Assembly (NCBI GenBank): GCA_002344525.1
Contig: DDTJ01000079.1
Span: 35,047 to 61,123 of the forward strand
Source: Akkermansiaceae bacterium UBA2367
GTDB taxonomy: Bacteria > Verrucomicrobiota > Verrucomicrobiia > Verrucomicrobiales > DEV007
Length of the DNA stretch: 26,077 nt
Direction: 5' to 3'
The notes beneath the pieces were generated by a model. That model had not been told where the DNA came from. It ran no database searches and saw only the letters and a program-made list of their open reading frames with translations. Positions 14,334 to 23,791 of this stretch are shown one piece after another (position 1 is the first letter of the stretch; every line of letters begins with the position of its first letter). A program made the translations under genes and the position numbers.

Positions 14334-15392
14334 ATGCTCCGCTCCCCCCTCCACGACCGCCACCTCTCCCTCGGTGCCCGCATCGTCCCCTTCGCCGGCT
14401 GGGAGATGCCCATCCAATACCAAGGCATCGTCGCCGAGCATCAGGCCGTGCGGAAGGCGGTCGGCGTTTTCGACATCTCCCACATGGGCGAGTTCGAGGT
14501 CTCGGGTCCGGGCGCGGCGGCTTGGCTCGACGGACTCCTCACCAACCACGTCGCCGCCCTCGGGGTGGGGGAGGGGCATTACACCCTGCTCCTCAACGAA
14601 GCCGGAGGCGTCATTGACGACCTCATCCTCTACCGCATCGGCGAAGAACGCTTCTTCCTCGTCGTCAACGCCGCCCGCATTGAGCAGGATCGCGAATGGC
14701 TCCTTGCCCATCCGGGAGAGGGCGTCAGCTTCCGCGACCGCAGCGCGGAACTGGGAGCACTCGCCGTGCAGGGGCCGGGGAGCGTCTCGCTCTGGTCCCG
14801 CGTCGCGCCGGGGATGGCCCTGCCGCCGCGCAACGGCATCGCCGAGGCGGACGACCTGATCCTCTGCCGCACCGGATACACCGGGGAGGATGGCTTCGAG
14901 CTGATCGCCCCGGTCGAGAAGATCGGCGAGTGCTTCGACCGCCTCCTCGACGCCGGAGCCGTCCCCTGCGGTCTCGGTGCCCGCGACACCCTGCGCTTGG
15001 AGAAGTGCTATCCCCTCAACGGCAGCGACCTTGACGAAGTCCACACCCCGCTCGAAGCCGGGCTCGGCTTTTTCGTAAAGCTCGACAAGCCCGGCGGCTT
15101 CATCGGACGGGACCCTCTTGTGTCCCAGAAGCAACAGCGTCTGCCCGCGCGGCTTTCCGCGATCCGCCTTCTCGACAAGGCCCCGCCCCTGCGCCATGGA
15201 TACGAAGTCCTCGCCGCGAACGGTTCCGAAAAAGTCGCCGAACTCACCAGCGGCTCGCTTTCCCCCGGCCTCGGTCTCGGCATCGGCCTCGCCTACCTGC
15301 CTGCGGAGTTCGCGAAACCGGGGACGGGTTTGCTCGTGGCGATCCGGGAACGGACTTATCCGGCCGAGGTGGTGAAGAAGCCTTTTGTTTGA
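14334..15392 (+). CDS. gcvT: Glycine cleavage system T protein (aminomethyltransferase)
   Basis: A 352-aa tetrahydrofolate-dependent aminomethyltransferase that takes the methylamine group from lipoylated GcvH and makes 5,10-methylene-THF and ammonia. The N-terminus LHDRHLSLGARIVPFAGWEMPIQYQGIVAEHQAVRKAVGVFDISHMG is diagnostic. The catalytic aspartate region is NAARIEQDREWL, and GYTGEDGFEL and GLGARDTLRLE are the conserved folate-domain motifs. Length is near the usual 360-370. The ATG at 14334 follows TAAAGCAG, a weak ribosome-binding sequence. Unlike the common gcvT-gcvH-gcvP order with close spacing, gcvH here lies 1.1 kb downstream, beyond a toxin/antitoxin pair and an RT fragment. Confidence 0.96.
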   Translation: MLRSPLHDRHLSLGARIVPFAGWEMPIQYQGIVAEHQAVRKAVGVFDISHMGEFEVSGPGAAAWLDGLLTNHVAALGVGEGHYTLLLNEAGGVIDDLILYRIGEERFFLVVNAARIEQDREWLLAHPGEGVSFRDRSAELGALAVQGPGSVSLWSRVAPGMALPPRNGIAEADDLILCRTGYTGEDGFELIAPVEKIGECFDRLLDAGAVPCGLGARDTLRLEKCYPLNGSDLDEVHTPLEAGLGFFVKLDKPGGFIGRDPLVSQKQQRLPARLSAIRLLDKAPPLRHGYEVLAANGSEKVAELTSGSLSPGLGLGIGLAYLPAEFAKPGTGLLVAIRERTYPAEVVKKPFV

Positions 15393-15429
15393 GGTTTCAG
15401 ACCCGCTCCCCCGGCAGTCAGTTCGGGCA

Positions 15430-15458
15430 TCGACAGACGGCCATCCCTGCCATAGACT
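15430..15458 (+). promoter_or_regulatory. Promoter for the second toxin/antitoxin pair
   Basis: TCGACA (15430-15435), a 17-nt spacer and TAGACT (15453-15458). Only six bases (GTTGGT) separate the -10 from the antitoxin ATG, so the predicted transcript starts at the ATG and is leaderless, as for the first module. Confidence 0.5.
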
Positions 15459-15464
15459 GTTGGT

Positions 15465-15665
15465 ATGACTGTGATTTCACTGGAGCTGCCCGATCCGCTG
15501 GCCGAGTCGTTGAAAGCGGCGGAAGCGGAAACGGGTTCCGACGCGCGGGAACTGGCCTTGGCTGCGTTGCGCGAGTTTTTGGGCGAGCATCGCTTCGCTC
15601 TGGCTGACGCGCATCAGCGCGAAGACATCGCCGCAGCCCTGCGGGAAGCCGGATTGGAAAGCTGA
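15465..15665 (+). CDS. Small antitoxin of a PIN toxin pair (ribbon-helix-helix-like)
   Basis: A 66-aa protein. A short beta-like N-terminus (TVISLELP) is followed by two helices (DPLAESLKAAEAE and DARELALAALREFLGE), the pattern of a ribbon-helix-helix DNA-binding domain, and then a C-terminal segment (HQREDIAAALREAGLES) likely to bind the toxin. Its stop overlaps the next gene's ATG as TGATG, the same one-base overlap as in the first toxin pair. It is inserted between gcvT and gcvH on the same strand. The fold is inferred from pattern and context only. Confidence 0.72.
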   Translation: MTVISLELPDPLAESLKAAEAETGSDARELALAALREFLGEHRFALADAHQREDIAAALREAGLES

Positions 15666-16174
15666 TGCGCTGGATGTCGGATACCGGCCCGCTGCTCCAT
15701 CTGCACCAAGCCGGGTTGCTGGACTTGCTGCAAGAGAAGCCGGGAGTTTCGACAACTCCGACCGTCGTGGAGGAATGGAGGCGCAAAACAGGTGAAGCCG
15801 CCCTGCCGGAATGGGTGCGGACGGAAACCCCGGAGCCGCGGACTCTGCGCAAGGCGCGTGGCTGGATGCGGCAAGGCTTGCTCGACCACGGCGAGGCGGA
15901 GTCGCTGGCGCACGCTCTGGCAACGGGAACCGGGGGTTTCCTGACCGACGACACCGCAGCTCGCGAGTTCGCACAGGCGAACGGGCTGGTCGTCCGGGGT
16001 TCGCTGGGCGTGCTTCTCATGGCGGCTGCCCGCCGTCGGCTGGCCGATGGTCCCGCCCGCGCGGCTTGGTATCGCCTCGCCCACCACTCGACGCTGTGGA
16101 TTTCACCCGCCCTGCGCCGTGAAACGACCGAGGCACTGGAACGGATTCTTGCCAAAAATGCCGCCGGGAAATAG
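15665..16174 (+). CDS. PIN-like toxin (DUF3368 type)
   Basis: A 169-aa PIN-superfamily protein of the DUF3368 kind. It begins with MSDTGPLLHLHQAGLLDLL, where D6 is the first metal ligand. VVEEW gives an acidic residue near 36-37, LLDHGEAESLAHAL (72-85) is the characteristic DxGE motif, and FLTDDTAAREFAQANGLVVRGSLGVLLMA (92-120) gives the last acidic pair and the GTLG-like turn. The extra 45 residues after it are mostly helical. It is predicted to be an RNase toxin controlled by the preceding antitoxin. The pair splits the gcv operon and is followed by a reverse-transcriptase remnant, so the whole block looks like acquired DNA. Its composition is close to its neighbours, so the acquisition is not recent. 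Confidence 0.8.
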   Translation: MRWMSDTGPLLHLHQAGLLDLLQEKPGVSTTPTVVEEWRRKTGEAALPEWVRTETPEPRTLRKARGWMRQGLLDHGEAESLAHALATGTGGFLTDDTAAREFAQANGLVVRGSLGVLLMAAARRRLADGPARAAWYRLAHHSTLWISPALRRETTEALERILAKNAAGK

Positions 16175-16380
16175 CCCTCCGTGCCAAGGAGGCGCTGTGC
16201 TTGCCGGATACGTCCGTTACATGGACGACATGGTGCTGTGGGCGGACGCAGAGGGCGCTCGACAAGCCGCTTGGAGGGAAGGACGCCCTTTGCCCGGAGA
16301 CGGCTCACTGGGGACGGTTCGCCCCACCTTCGTCGAATCTGCCGACGGCATTGATTGGCGGTTCGAGACGGGTCCCCGGA
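16175..16380 (+). pseudogene. Reverse-transcriptase fragment with YMDD box
   Basis: This 313-nt gap between the PIN toxin and gcvH holds an open but startless frame. At 16209-16241 it reads YVRYMDDMVLW, the YxDD catalytic box of bacterial reverse transcriptases with the flanking residues typical of stand-alone and diversity-generating types. It continues WADAEGARQAAWREGR. Further on, RPTFVESADGIDWRF (about 16320-16366) resembles the G-(I/L)-x-(F/Y)-G segment that follows the catalytic box, here without the usual FLG. Fingers, the rest of the palm, the thumb and the N-terminus are absent. It is a decayed remnant, not a working enzyme. The frame happens to run in frame into gcvH but is not part of that protein. 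No template or variable repeat was seen. Confidence 0.6.
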
Positions 16381-16435
16381 AAAATCAGCGCAGATCAGCG
16401 GTCCTGTTTCTCGAAGCTTCGGATTTCGGATTTCC
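16381..16435 (-). repeat. Composite intergenic repeat, A-B' on plus strand (copy 4)
   Basis: AAAATCAGCGCAGATCAGCG (16380-16399) followed by CGAAGCTTCGGATTTCGGAT (from 16412). Same A then B' order as copy 2, with a shorter A segment of two GATCAGCG-like units. It separates the RT fragment from gcvH. Confidence 0.7.
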
Positions 16436-16487
16436 GCGTTGCGACACGGCAAGAATTCGGTTTGTTGCCCGTGTTGTCCAACCGCTC

Positions 16488-16851
16488 ATGAACGTCCCCG
16501 ATCACCTCCTCTTCCTCGATTCCCACGAATGGATCGATCCTGCCGATCCCGCCGCCGCGTCTGTCGGCATCAGCGACCACGCGCAGGAGGAGTTGACCGA
16601 CGTCGTCTATCTCGAACTGCCCGCCGTCGGGCGGGTCGTGACCAAAGGCGAGCCCTTCGCCGTGATCGAGTCGGTCAAGGCCGCGAACGACATCTACGCC
16701 CCCGTCTCCGGCGAGGTCGTGGAGGTGAACGAGGCCCTCGTCGAGGCCCCCGAATCCATCAACACCGATCCCTACGGCGTCGGCTGGATGGCGAAACTCC
16801 GGCTCTCCGACCCCTCCGAACTCGACAGCCTCCTCAACGCGGCCTCCTACC

Positions 16852-16868
<17 letters not shown>
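16488..16868 (+). CDS. gcvH: Glycine cleavage system H protein (lipoyl carrier)
   Basis: A 126-aa lipoyl-domain protein that shuttles the aminomethyl group between GcvP and GcvT and then passes electrons to dihydrolipoamide dehydrogenase. The N-terminus HLLFLDSHEWID is the family signature. The lipoylated lysine is K64 in VIESVKAANDIYAPVSGEV, and the tail has PESINTDPYGVGWMAKL. Length is normal (125-130). The ATG at 16488 begins the family sequence. The frame is open upstream through the RT remnant and the dispersed repeat, but that part is not conserved sequence. It overlaps gcvP by 17 nt. No clear promoter was found in front of it, so expression may depend on read-through from gcvT across the inserted toxin pair. 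Confidence 0.95.
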
Positions 16869-19695
<2,827 letters not shown>

Positions 19696-19708
19696 GATCC
19701 AACCGACG

Positions 19709-20194
19709 ATGGAGGAATCCGCCCCTTTCCCGGACGACTGGACCCCGAACATGCGGGCGAACCTCGTCTTCCTGACGCGGGGCGACGAGGTGCTCCTCAT
19801 CCATAAAAAAACCGGTCTTGGCGCGGGCAAGATCAACGGCCCCGGCGGCAAGCTGGAGCCCGGCGAAAGCCCCCTCGACGCGGCCCGACGCGAGGTGCGT
19901 GAGGAGTTGCATCTCGAGGTGGGCGGATTGCGCGAGATGGGCGTGCTCCACTTCGAGTTCGTCGATGGATTGAAGCTGCATTGCGTCGTCTTCCACGGCA
20001 CCGAGTTCACGGGCGAGCCGACCGAGACCCGTGAGGCGAAGCCCGAGTGGTTCCTCATCGACGCCGTGCCCTACGACCGCATGTGGGCCGACGACTGCTA
20101 TTGGCTGCCGCAGATGCTTCGCGGCGAGAGATTCCGCGCTTGGTTCCGCTTCGACGGCGAGACGATGCTGTCGCGGTCGGTGGTGTTCGGTTAG
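19709..20194 (+). CDS. MTH1-like Nudix hydrolase (8-oxo-purine nucleotide diphosphatase)
   Basis: A 161-aa Nudix protein. The Nudix box runs from G47 to L69: G-x5-E53, R61-E62-V63, E65-E66, L69; the usual glycine before the final hydrophobic residue is H68. Outside the box it resembles animal MTH1: GLGAGKINGPGGKLEPGE, VLHFEFVDG, and PYDRMWADDCYWLP, where the W-x-D-D pattern matches the MTH1 base-recognition residues, followed by FRAWFRFDGETML. It is therefore predicted to hydrolyse oxidised purine triphosphates such as 8-oxo-dGTP or 2-OH-dATP to monophosphates. It begins 13 nt after gcvP and is probably the last gene of that transcript. Substrate is inferred from family resemblance. Confidence 0.88.
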   Translation: MEESAPFPDDWTPNMRANLVFLTRGDEVLLIHKKTGLGAGKINGPGGKLEPGESPLDAARREVREELHLEVGGLREMGVLHFEFVDGLKLHCVVFHGTEFTGEPTETREAKPEWFLIDAVPYDRMWADDCYWLPQMLRGERFRAWFRFDGETMLSRSVVFG

Positions 20195-20240
20195 GGCGTT
20201 TTGATGCCGTAGCCGATCAAATGGGGCAAGGTGCCCACGA

Positions 20241-20255
20241 GGACTTGGAAAGTCC
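20241..20255. terminator. Palindromic element C, second copy
   Basis: GGACTT-GGA-AAGTCC has perfect 6-bp arms and is followed by CCCCTCCCGTC. With flanking CAC and CCTCC it repeats, in reverse orientation, the element at 4053-4072. It lies between the convergent Nudix and FAH genes, so a bidirectional terminator is plausible. Confidence 0.45.
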
Positions 20256-20263
20256 CCCTCCCG

Positions 20264-21115
20264 TCACACCTTCTCCACGGTGTTTTCCAAGGTGCCGACC
20301 CCCTCGATGGTGATGGCGATCTCGTCGCCTTCATGCAGGGTGAAGTCGCTGTCGGGCACGATGCCGGTGCCGGTCATGAGATAGGCGCCGTTCGGAAAAT
20401 GGTTGCATTTGAAAAGCCAGTCGGCCAGCTCCTCGAAGCGGCGCTTGATCTGGGCAAGGGAGGTCTCTCCCGAAAAGGCTTCCTCGCCGCCGCGTGCGAT
20501 GGAAATGGCGATCTTCGTCTCTGGCGCGGGCGTCCCGCCGACGACGAGGCAGGGGCCGAGGGCGCAGGAGCCGGTGTAGTTCTTCGCTTGGGGCAGGTAG
20601 AGGGGATTCTCGCCCTCGATGGAGCGCGAGCTCATGTCGTTGCCGACGGTATGGCCGAAGATTTTGCCTTCGTGGTTGATCGCGAGGGTGAACTCGGGTT
20701 CGGGCACGTCCCAGGTCGAGTCGCTGCGGATGCCGACGTGGTCGAGATGGCCGCGAACGCGGGCGGCGGTGGCTTTGAAGAACAGCTCGGGGCGCGCGGC
20801 TTCGTAGACTTTGTCGTAGAAGACGTCGCCGCCCGCCGTCTCCGCCTCCTCCATGCGGGCGGTGCGGCTGCGGTAGTAGGTGACCCCGGCGGCCCAGACC
20901 TCCTGGCTGCCGATGGGGGCTTGGAAGGGGATTTCGGGATTGAAGGAGACATCGTCCGATCCGGTCTCGTGGAGCGCGGCGACATAGGCGAGCGGGTCGG
21001 ACGAGGTGAAGAGGGCGTCGAAGGAGAAATCGGGACCGGCGGGACGGAGGAGACCGGGGGCGTCGGCGCTTTCGATGAAGACAGCGTCGGAGGTTTTGAA
21101 AAGGCGGTAGGACAT
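20264..21115 (-). CDS. Fumarylacetoacetate hydrolase-family protein (KdaD/AraD1-like)
   Basis: A 283-aa FAH-fold enzyme. Divalent-metal ligands are E139 and E141 in VPEPEFTLAIN and D160 in GHTVGNDMSSRSIEGENPLYLPQAKNYTGSCALGP. That last stretch, together with AAGVTYYRSRTARMEE, is most like 2-keto-3-deoxy-sugar-acid dehydratases/hydrolases of the KdaD/AraD1 branch. Such enzymes degrade 2-keto-3-deoxy-pentonates or diketo sugar acids, which would fit the sugar-acid theme of the DUF1080/SMP-30 fusion and the GntP permease elsewhere in the window. The start ATG at 21115 is six nt after a TATGCT -10-like box, suggesting a leaderless message. A longer in-frame start at 21220 would run through a dispersed repeat and was rejected. 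The exact substrate is uncertain. Confidence 0.88.
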   Translation of the reverse strand: MSYRLFKTSDAVFIESADAPGLLRPAGPDFSFDALFTSSDPLAYVAALHETGSDDVSFNPEIPFQAPIGSQEVWAAGVTYYRSRTARMEEAETAGGDVFYDKVYEAARPELFFKATAARVRGHLDHVGIRSDSTWDVPEPEFTLAINHEGKIFGHTVGNDMSSRSIEGENPLYLPQAKNYTGSCALGPCLVVGGTPAPETKIAISIARGGEEAFSGETSLAQIKRRFEELADWLFKCNHFPNGAYLMTGTGIVPDSDFTLHEGDEIAITIEGVGTLENTVEKV

Positions 21116-21121
21116 GCCGCG

Positions 21122-21127
21122 AGCATA
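21122..21127 (-). promoter_or_regulatory. -10 box for the FAH-family gene
   Basis: On the minus strand TATGCT is followed by six bases and then the ATG. The -35 position (TTTCGG, 21150-21145) lies in a repeat and is weak. The spacing matches the leaderless arrangement seen at the two toxin pairs. Confidence 0.35.
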
Positions 21128-21139
21128 GCGGAAATTGGG

Positions 21140-21283
21140 GAAATCCGAAATCCGAAATACTGGGTGGGCGGCCCTCCTGTTCCACCCCAAACACAAAAAA
21201 TCAGCGAAGATCAGCGCCAATCAGCGGTCGCCGGAGGCCAATGCCCAAGTTCGGATTTCGGATTTCTGGTTTCGGGCTTCCCC
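21140..21283 (-). repeat. Composite intergenic repeat B ... A-B' (copy 5)
   Basis: B-type AAATCCGAAATCCGAAATAC (21141-21160), then A from about 21196 (AAAAAATCAGCGAAGATCAG) with GCGCCAATCAGCGG, then B' TTCGGATTTCGGATTTCTGG (21251-21270). It fills the divergent gap between the FAH and NlpC/P60 genes. The spacer CGGTCGCCGGAGGCCAAT next to segment A is identical to that at copy 2. Confidence 0.8.
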
Positions 21284-21312
21284 TTGCGCCCAAGCGCACC
21301 GGGGTCTACGTT
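21284..21312 (+). promoter_or_regulatory. Promoter-like pair for the NlpC/P60 gene
   Basis: TTGCGC (21284-21289), 17 nt, TACGTT (21307-21312), then six bases to the GTG at 21319. The match to consensus is modest, but the spacing supports the GTG as the start of a leaderless message. Confidence 0.35.
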
Positions 21313-21318
21313 TCCCTC

Positions 21319-22023
21319 GTGAGACGGTCGATCCAACCCTCTTGGATCTTCGTGGTGACCCTGTTGAGTCCAATGGCGGCGGTCGCGGAGAAGGTCTCGG
21401 TCGCGTCCATCGAACCCGCCGATCTCGTCGAATACGAGACCGAGCCGGAGGCGGTGAAACGGCTCATCGAAGTCTCCCTCGCGCTGACGAAAAAGCCGCT
21501 CGGCTACCGCTTCGGTTCGAACTCGCCGGAGAAAGGGGGCATGGATTGCTCCGGCACGGTGCAGTGCGCCTTGGCCCGGCATGGCTTCGAGAAACTGCCG
21601 CGCTCGTCCTGGGATTTCTACCGATGGGTCGAGGACTCGGGCGCGCTCGTCCTCACCCCTGGCGTGACGACGACGGAGGACGCCGTTTTCGAGCAGCTCC
21701 GACCGGGCGATTTGCTCTTCTGGGAGGGCAGCTACGAGACCGTCGACCGCGATCCGCCCATCTCGCATGTGATGATCTACCTCGGCACCTTGAAGGGCGA
21801 CGGGCAGGGCGTCGTTTTCGGGGCGAGCGAGGGGCGGCGCTACCGGGGCAAGAAGATCCACGGGGTGAGCGTGTTCGACTGGACGGTGCCCAAGGCGGGG
21901 TCGAACTCGAAGTTCACCGGCTACGGACCGATTCCGGGCTTGCGCCCCGTCGCGCCGGAGTCGCCGCCGGGCGGTGCGAAAGTTTTGAAAACATTGCTTG
22001 AAAAATTAGTAAAGAAACCTTAA
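21319..22023 (+). CDS. Secreted NlpC/P60 cysteine peptidase
   Basis: A 234-aa exported peptidoglycan endopeptidase-like protein. The GTG at 21319 gives MRRSIQPSWIFVVTLLSPMAAVAEKV, a signal peptide with probable cleavage after AVA. The catalytic cysteine is in GGMDCSGTVQCAL, where the Gly-x-DCSG motif is diagnostic, and the catalytic histidine in PPISHVMIYLG. The third position may be the histidine in KKIHGVSVF. LRPGDLLFW is the usual motif before the histidine. Such enzymes cut D-glutamyl-diamino acid bonds in the cell wall. In-frame sequence upstream of 21319 runs through a dispersed repeat and is not signal-like. The C-terminal 25 residues are basic and proline-rich. The lipoprotein gene downstream starts 12 nt after the stop. 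Confidence 0.85.
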   Translation: MRRSIQPSWIFVVTLLSPMAAVAEKVSVASIEPADLVEYETEPEAVKRLIEVSLALTKKPLGYRFGSNSPEKGGMDCSGTVQCALARHGFEKLPRSSWDFYRWVEDSGALVLTPGVTTTEDAVFEQLRPGDLLFWEGSYETVDRDPPISHVMIYLGTLKGDGQGVVFGASEGRRYRGKKIHGVSVFDWTVPKAGSNSKFTGYGPIPGLRPVAPESPPGGAKVLKTLLEKLVKKP

Positions 22024-22025
22024 AT
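21998..22025 (+). promoter_or_regulatory. Promoter for the Gly-zipper lipoprotein gene
   Basis: TTGAAA (21998-22003), a 16-nt spacer and TTAAAT (22020-22025), in an AT-rich patch overlapping the end of the NlpC/P60 gene. It would let the lipoprotein be expressed independently at a high level. Confidence 0.4.
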
Positions 22026-22035
22026 TTTTCCACCC

Positions 22036-22293
22036 ATGAAATTCTATACCCTCCTCTCTCTGTTTGTCGCCGCGTCCTTCGCTTTTGTCGGATGCACCCC
22101 CACCCAAAAAGGCGCCACCACGGGCGCGGTCGCCGGGGCCGGTGTCGGCGCCCTCGTCGCTGGTGACGGCAACCGGGGCACTGGAGCCCTCATCGGAGGC
22201 GCGGTCGGCGGTGTCGCCGGCGCGGCGATCGGCAACAACAAGGAGAAAAAGCAATATCAGCAGCAGCAGCAATACTACGGCCCCGGTTACTGA
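22036..22293 (+). CDS. Small Gly-zipper lipoprotein
   Basis: An 85-aa envelope protein. Residues 1-20 form a lipoprotein signal peptide ending in FAFVGC, with C20 as the lipidated cysteine. Residues about 27-66 are a glycine-zipper hairpin (GATTGAVAGAGVGALVAG and GALIGGAVGGVAGAAIG) like those in YMGG/OmpA-associated or SlyB-type lipoproteins, which insert in or pack against the membrane. The C-terminus is a Q/Y-rich tail (KKQYQQQQQYY). No catalytic domain. It has its own promoter candidate and an intrinsic terminator, so it is probably a short, highly expressed monocistronic message. Role: envelope structure or stress, by analogy only. Confidence 0.85.
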   Translation: MKFYTLLSLFVAASFAFVGCTPTQKGATTGAVAGAGVGALVAGDGNRGTGALIGGAVGGVAGAAIGNNKEKKQYQQQQQYYGPGY

Positions 22294-22327
22294 GCCTGAG
22301 TCCAGCAACCCGCGAATTTCCATCATG

Positions 22328-22360
22328 CCGGGCCGCTCGCGAGGGCGGCCCGGTTTTTTT
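22328..22360 (+). terminator. Intrinsic terminator after the lipoprotein gene
   Basis: CCGGGCCGC (22328-22336) and GCGGCCCGG (22345-22353) form a perfect 9-bp GC-rich stem with an 8-nt loop, followed by seven T (22354-22360). It is the clearest Rho-independent terminator in the window. Confidence 0.9.
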
Positions 22361-22451
22361 GTGGTGTTGAGAGCCGAGATGCTCGGAATCAATGAGTTGC
22401 CCCGATTCGGAGCAAGCCGCTTCCGACTTCTCAACCCTCAACTACCAACTC

Positions 22452-23570
22452 TCAACTCGCCCCCCCGAAGACCGGCAGCTTCGCCGTGTCCCAAGCGGAG
22501 GCGTCGAGGCCGCATTCCTCGGCGAGGTGGACGAAGCCCTTCACCTCGGCGTCGGTGAAGAGCAGCCCGCCCGCCTCTTCGCTGAGCTTCGCGCTGTTCG
22601 CCTCGATCGTGCCGGGGAGCATGCAGCCCTCGTTGCCGTGGCCGAAGATGTCTTTCAGCACGGCGGCGATGTTCTCTGTCTGGTTGCGGCCGTTCGAGAA
22701 ATTCTCGCCGGAGATCGCTTCGGGATGCACCACTTGGAAGTAGAAGGCGCAGGTCGTCTTCTCGCCCGTGCCCTCGGCCTTGGCGGCGCGACCACGCAGG
22801 GTCGGGAGCGATCCGCCGATGGCCGCGCCGTAGAGTTCGTCGAGGAGGCCGAGGCCGTAGCCCTTGTGCCGTCCGAAGGGCACGATGGCGACCACGGCGA
22901 AGGGGTCGTCGGTGGGATTGCCGTCCTTGTCGATGCCGAAGGGCGATTCGAGCTTCCGGTTCTCGCGCTTGTATTGCTCGACCTTGCCCATGGCGATTTC
23001 GGAAGTGGCCCAGTCGATCACCACGGGATAGCCGAGAGCGTCCACGGTGGGGAATCCCCAACTGTGGGGGTTCGTCCCGAGCGTGGGGAACTTGCCGCCG
23101 AAAGGCACGACCTCGGCGAGGGTCGAGGTGCAGTTCGTGTAGGCGATGTAGCCGCGTTTCGCCGCGTCCATCACGTAGCCGCCGCCCCAGAGGTAGTGGA
23201 AGGCGTTGTCGATGGCGACGGTTCCGCTGCCGTATTCGTCGGCGAGGCGGATGCAGGTCTCGATGGCCTCGACAGCCACGGCTTGGCCGAGCTTGCGGTT
23301 CGCGTTCCAGCTCTGCACGGCGGGGAAGCGGGTCTCGCGGACCTCGATCTGCGCGCCGGGGACGCAGCCGCCGCTGCCGGACCCGAAGAGTTCGTCGAGG
23401 TGCAGGGCTTTGAGCGCGTTGTGCGTGCGGATGCCGTGCCACGAGGCTTCGCTGCACATGCGGGCGGCGGCGGCGGCCTCGTCGGGCTGGAAACCCCGGT
23501 GGCGGTAGGCGGCGGAGACGAGGGCCTCGTGCTGCTCTCGGGAGACGACGAAATAGGAGGGGGTGGACAT
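22452..23570 (-). CDS. Ldh_2-family malate/L-lactate/ureidoglycolate-type dehydrogenase
   Basis: A 372-aa NAD(P)-dependent 2-hydroxyacid dehydrogenase of the MDH2/LDH2 superfamily (relatives YiaK, AllD, ComC), which has a fold unlike classical LDH. Motifs: an N-terminal helical domain with ASWHGIRTHNALKAL in place of the usual SHG catalytic loop, VAIDNAFHYLWGGGYVMDAAKRGYIAYTNCTSTLAEV, GTNPHSWGFPTVDALGYPVVIDWATSEIAMGKV, and GRHKGYGLGLLDELYGAAIGG. Typical SHGxxR is replaced by THNxxK, a difference that may affect substrate choice. It stands alone on the minus strand. A TAGCTT -10-like sequence lies six nt before the ATG but without a good -35. The substrate is probably a small 2-oxo/2-hydroxy acid. 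Confidence 0.88.
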   Translation of the reverse strand: MSTPSYFVVSREQHEALVSAAYRHRGFQPDEAAAAARMCSEASWHGIRTHNALKALHLDELFGSGSGGCVPGAQIEVRETRFPAVQSWNANRKLGQAVAVEAIETCIRLADEYGSGTVAIDNAFHYLWGGGYVMDAAKRGYIAYTNCTSTLAEVVPFGGKFPTLGTNPHSWGFPTVDALGYPVVIDWATSEIAMGKVEQYKRENRKLESPFGIDKDGNPTDDPFAVVAIVPFGRHKGYGLGLLDELYGAAIGGSLPTLRGRAAKAEGTGEKTTCAFYFQVVHPEAISGENFSNGRNQTENIAAVLKDIFGHGNEGCMLPGTIEANSAKLSEEAGGLLFTDAEVKGFVHLAEECGLDASAWDTAKLPVFGGAS

Positions 23571-23628
23571 GGCGGAAAGCTATGGCGCGGATTGCCGGGA
23601 CGCGCCAGTGGAAAGTTGGGCGGGGAGG

Positions 23629-23791
23629 AAAACCCGAAACCCGAAGCTCGAAATCCGAATTGGTTGGGCCTTCGGCGACCGCTGATTGGCGCTGATCTTC
23701 GCTGATTTTTTGTGTATGGAAACGTCAGCGAAGATCAGCGGTCCCGCATAGCGGTTTCGAGCTTCGGATTTCGGATTTCGAGCTTCGGATT
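23629..23791. repeat. Double composite repeat B-A'-A-B' (copy 6)
   Basis: B (AACCCGAAACCCGAAGCTCG) then A' (CGCTGATTGGCGCTGATCTT, ending in a T-run), then after a short spacer A (TCAGCGAAGATCAGCGG, from about 23727) and B' (TTTCGAGCTTCGGATTTCGG). The two halves face each other and could fold into a long hairpin. It fills the 220-nt gap between the Ldh_2 start and the cdsA stop. Confidence 0.85.

Noticed and set aside
16175..16380. A working diversity-generating retroelement or retron
   Set aside because: Only the catalytic box region remains; no template/variable repeat pair, accessory gene or msr/msd-like RNA was seen in the window.
21116..21220. Extended start of the FAH-family protein at 21220
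   Set aside because: The extra residues are translated from the dispersed repeat; the -10 box and family N-terminus support 21115.
22361..22451. Regulatory element in the CTCTCAAC-rich stretch before the Ldh_2 stop
   Set aside because: A loose run of CTCAAC units, also present near 14274-14310, but too short and degenerate to assign a role.
23629..23791. CRISPR array
   Set aside because: Repeats are imperfect, inverted and not separated by unique spacers of equal length, and there are no cas genes.
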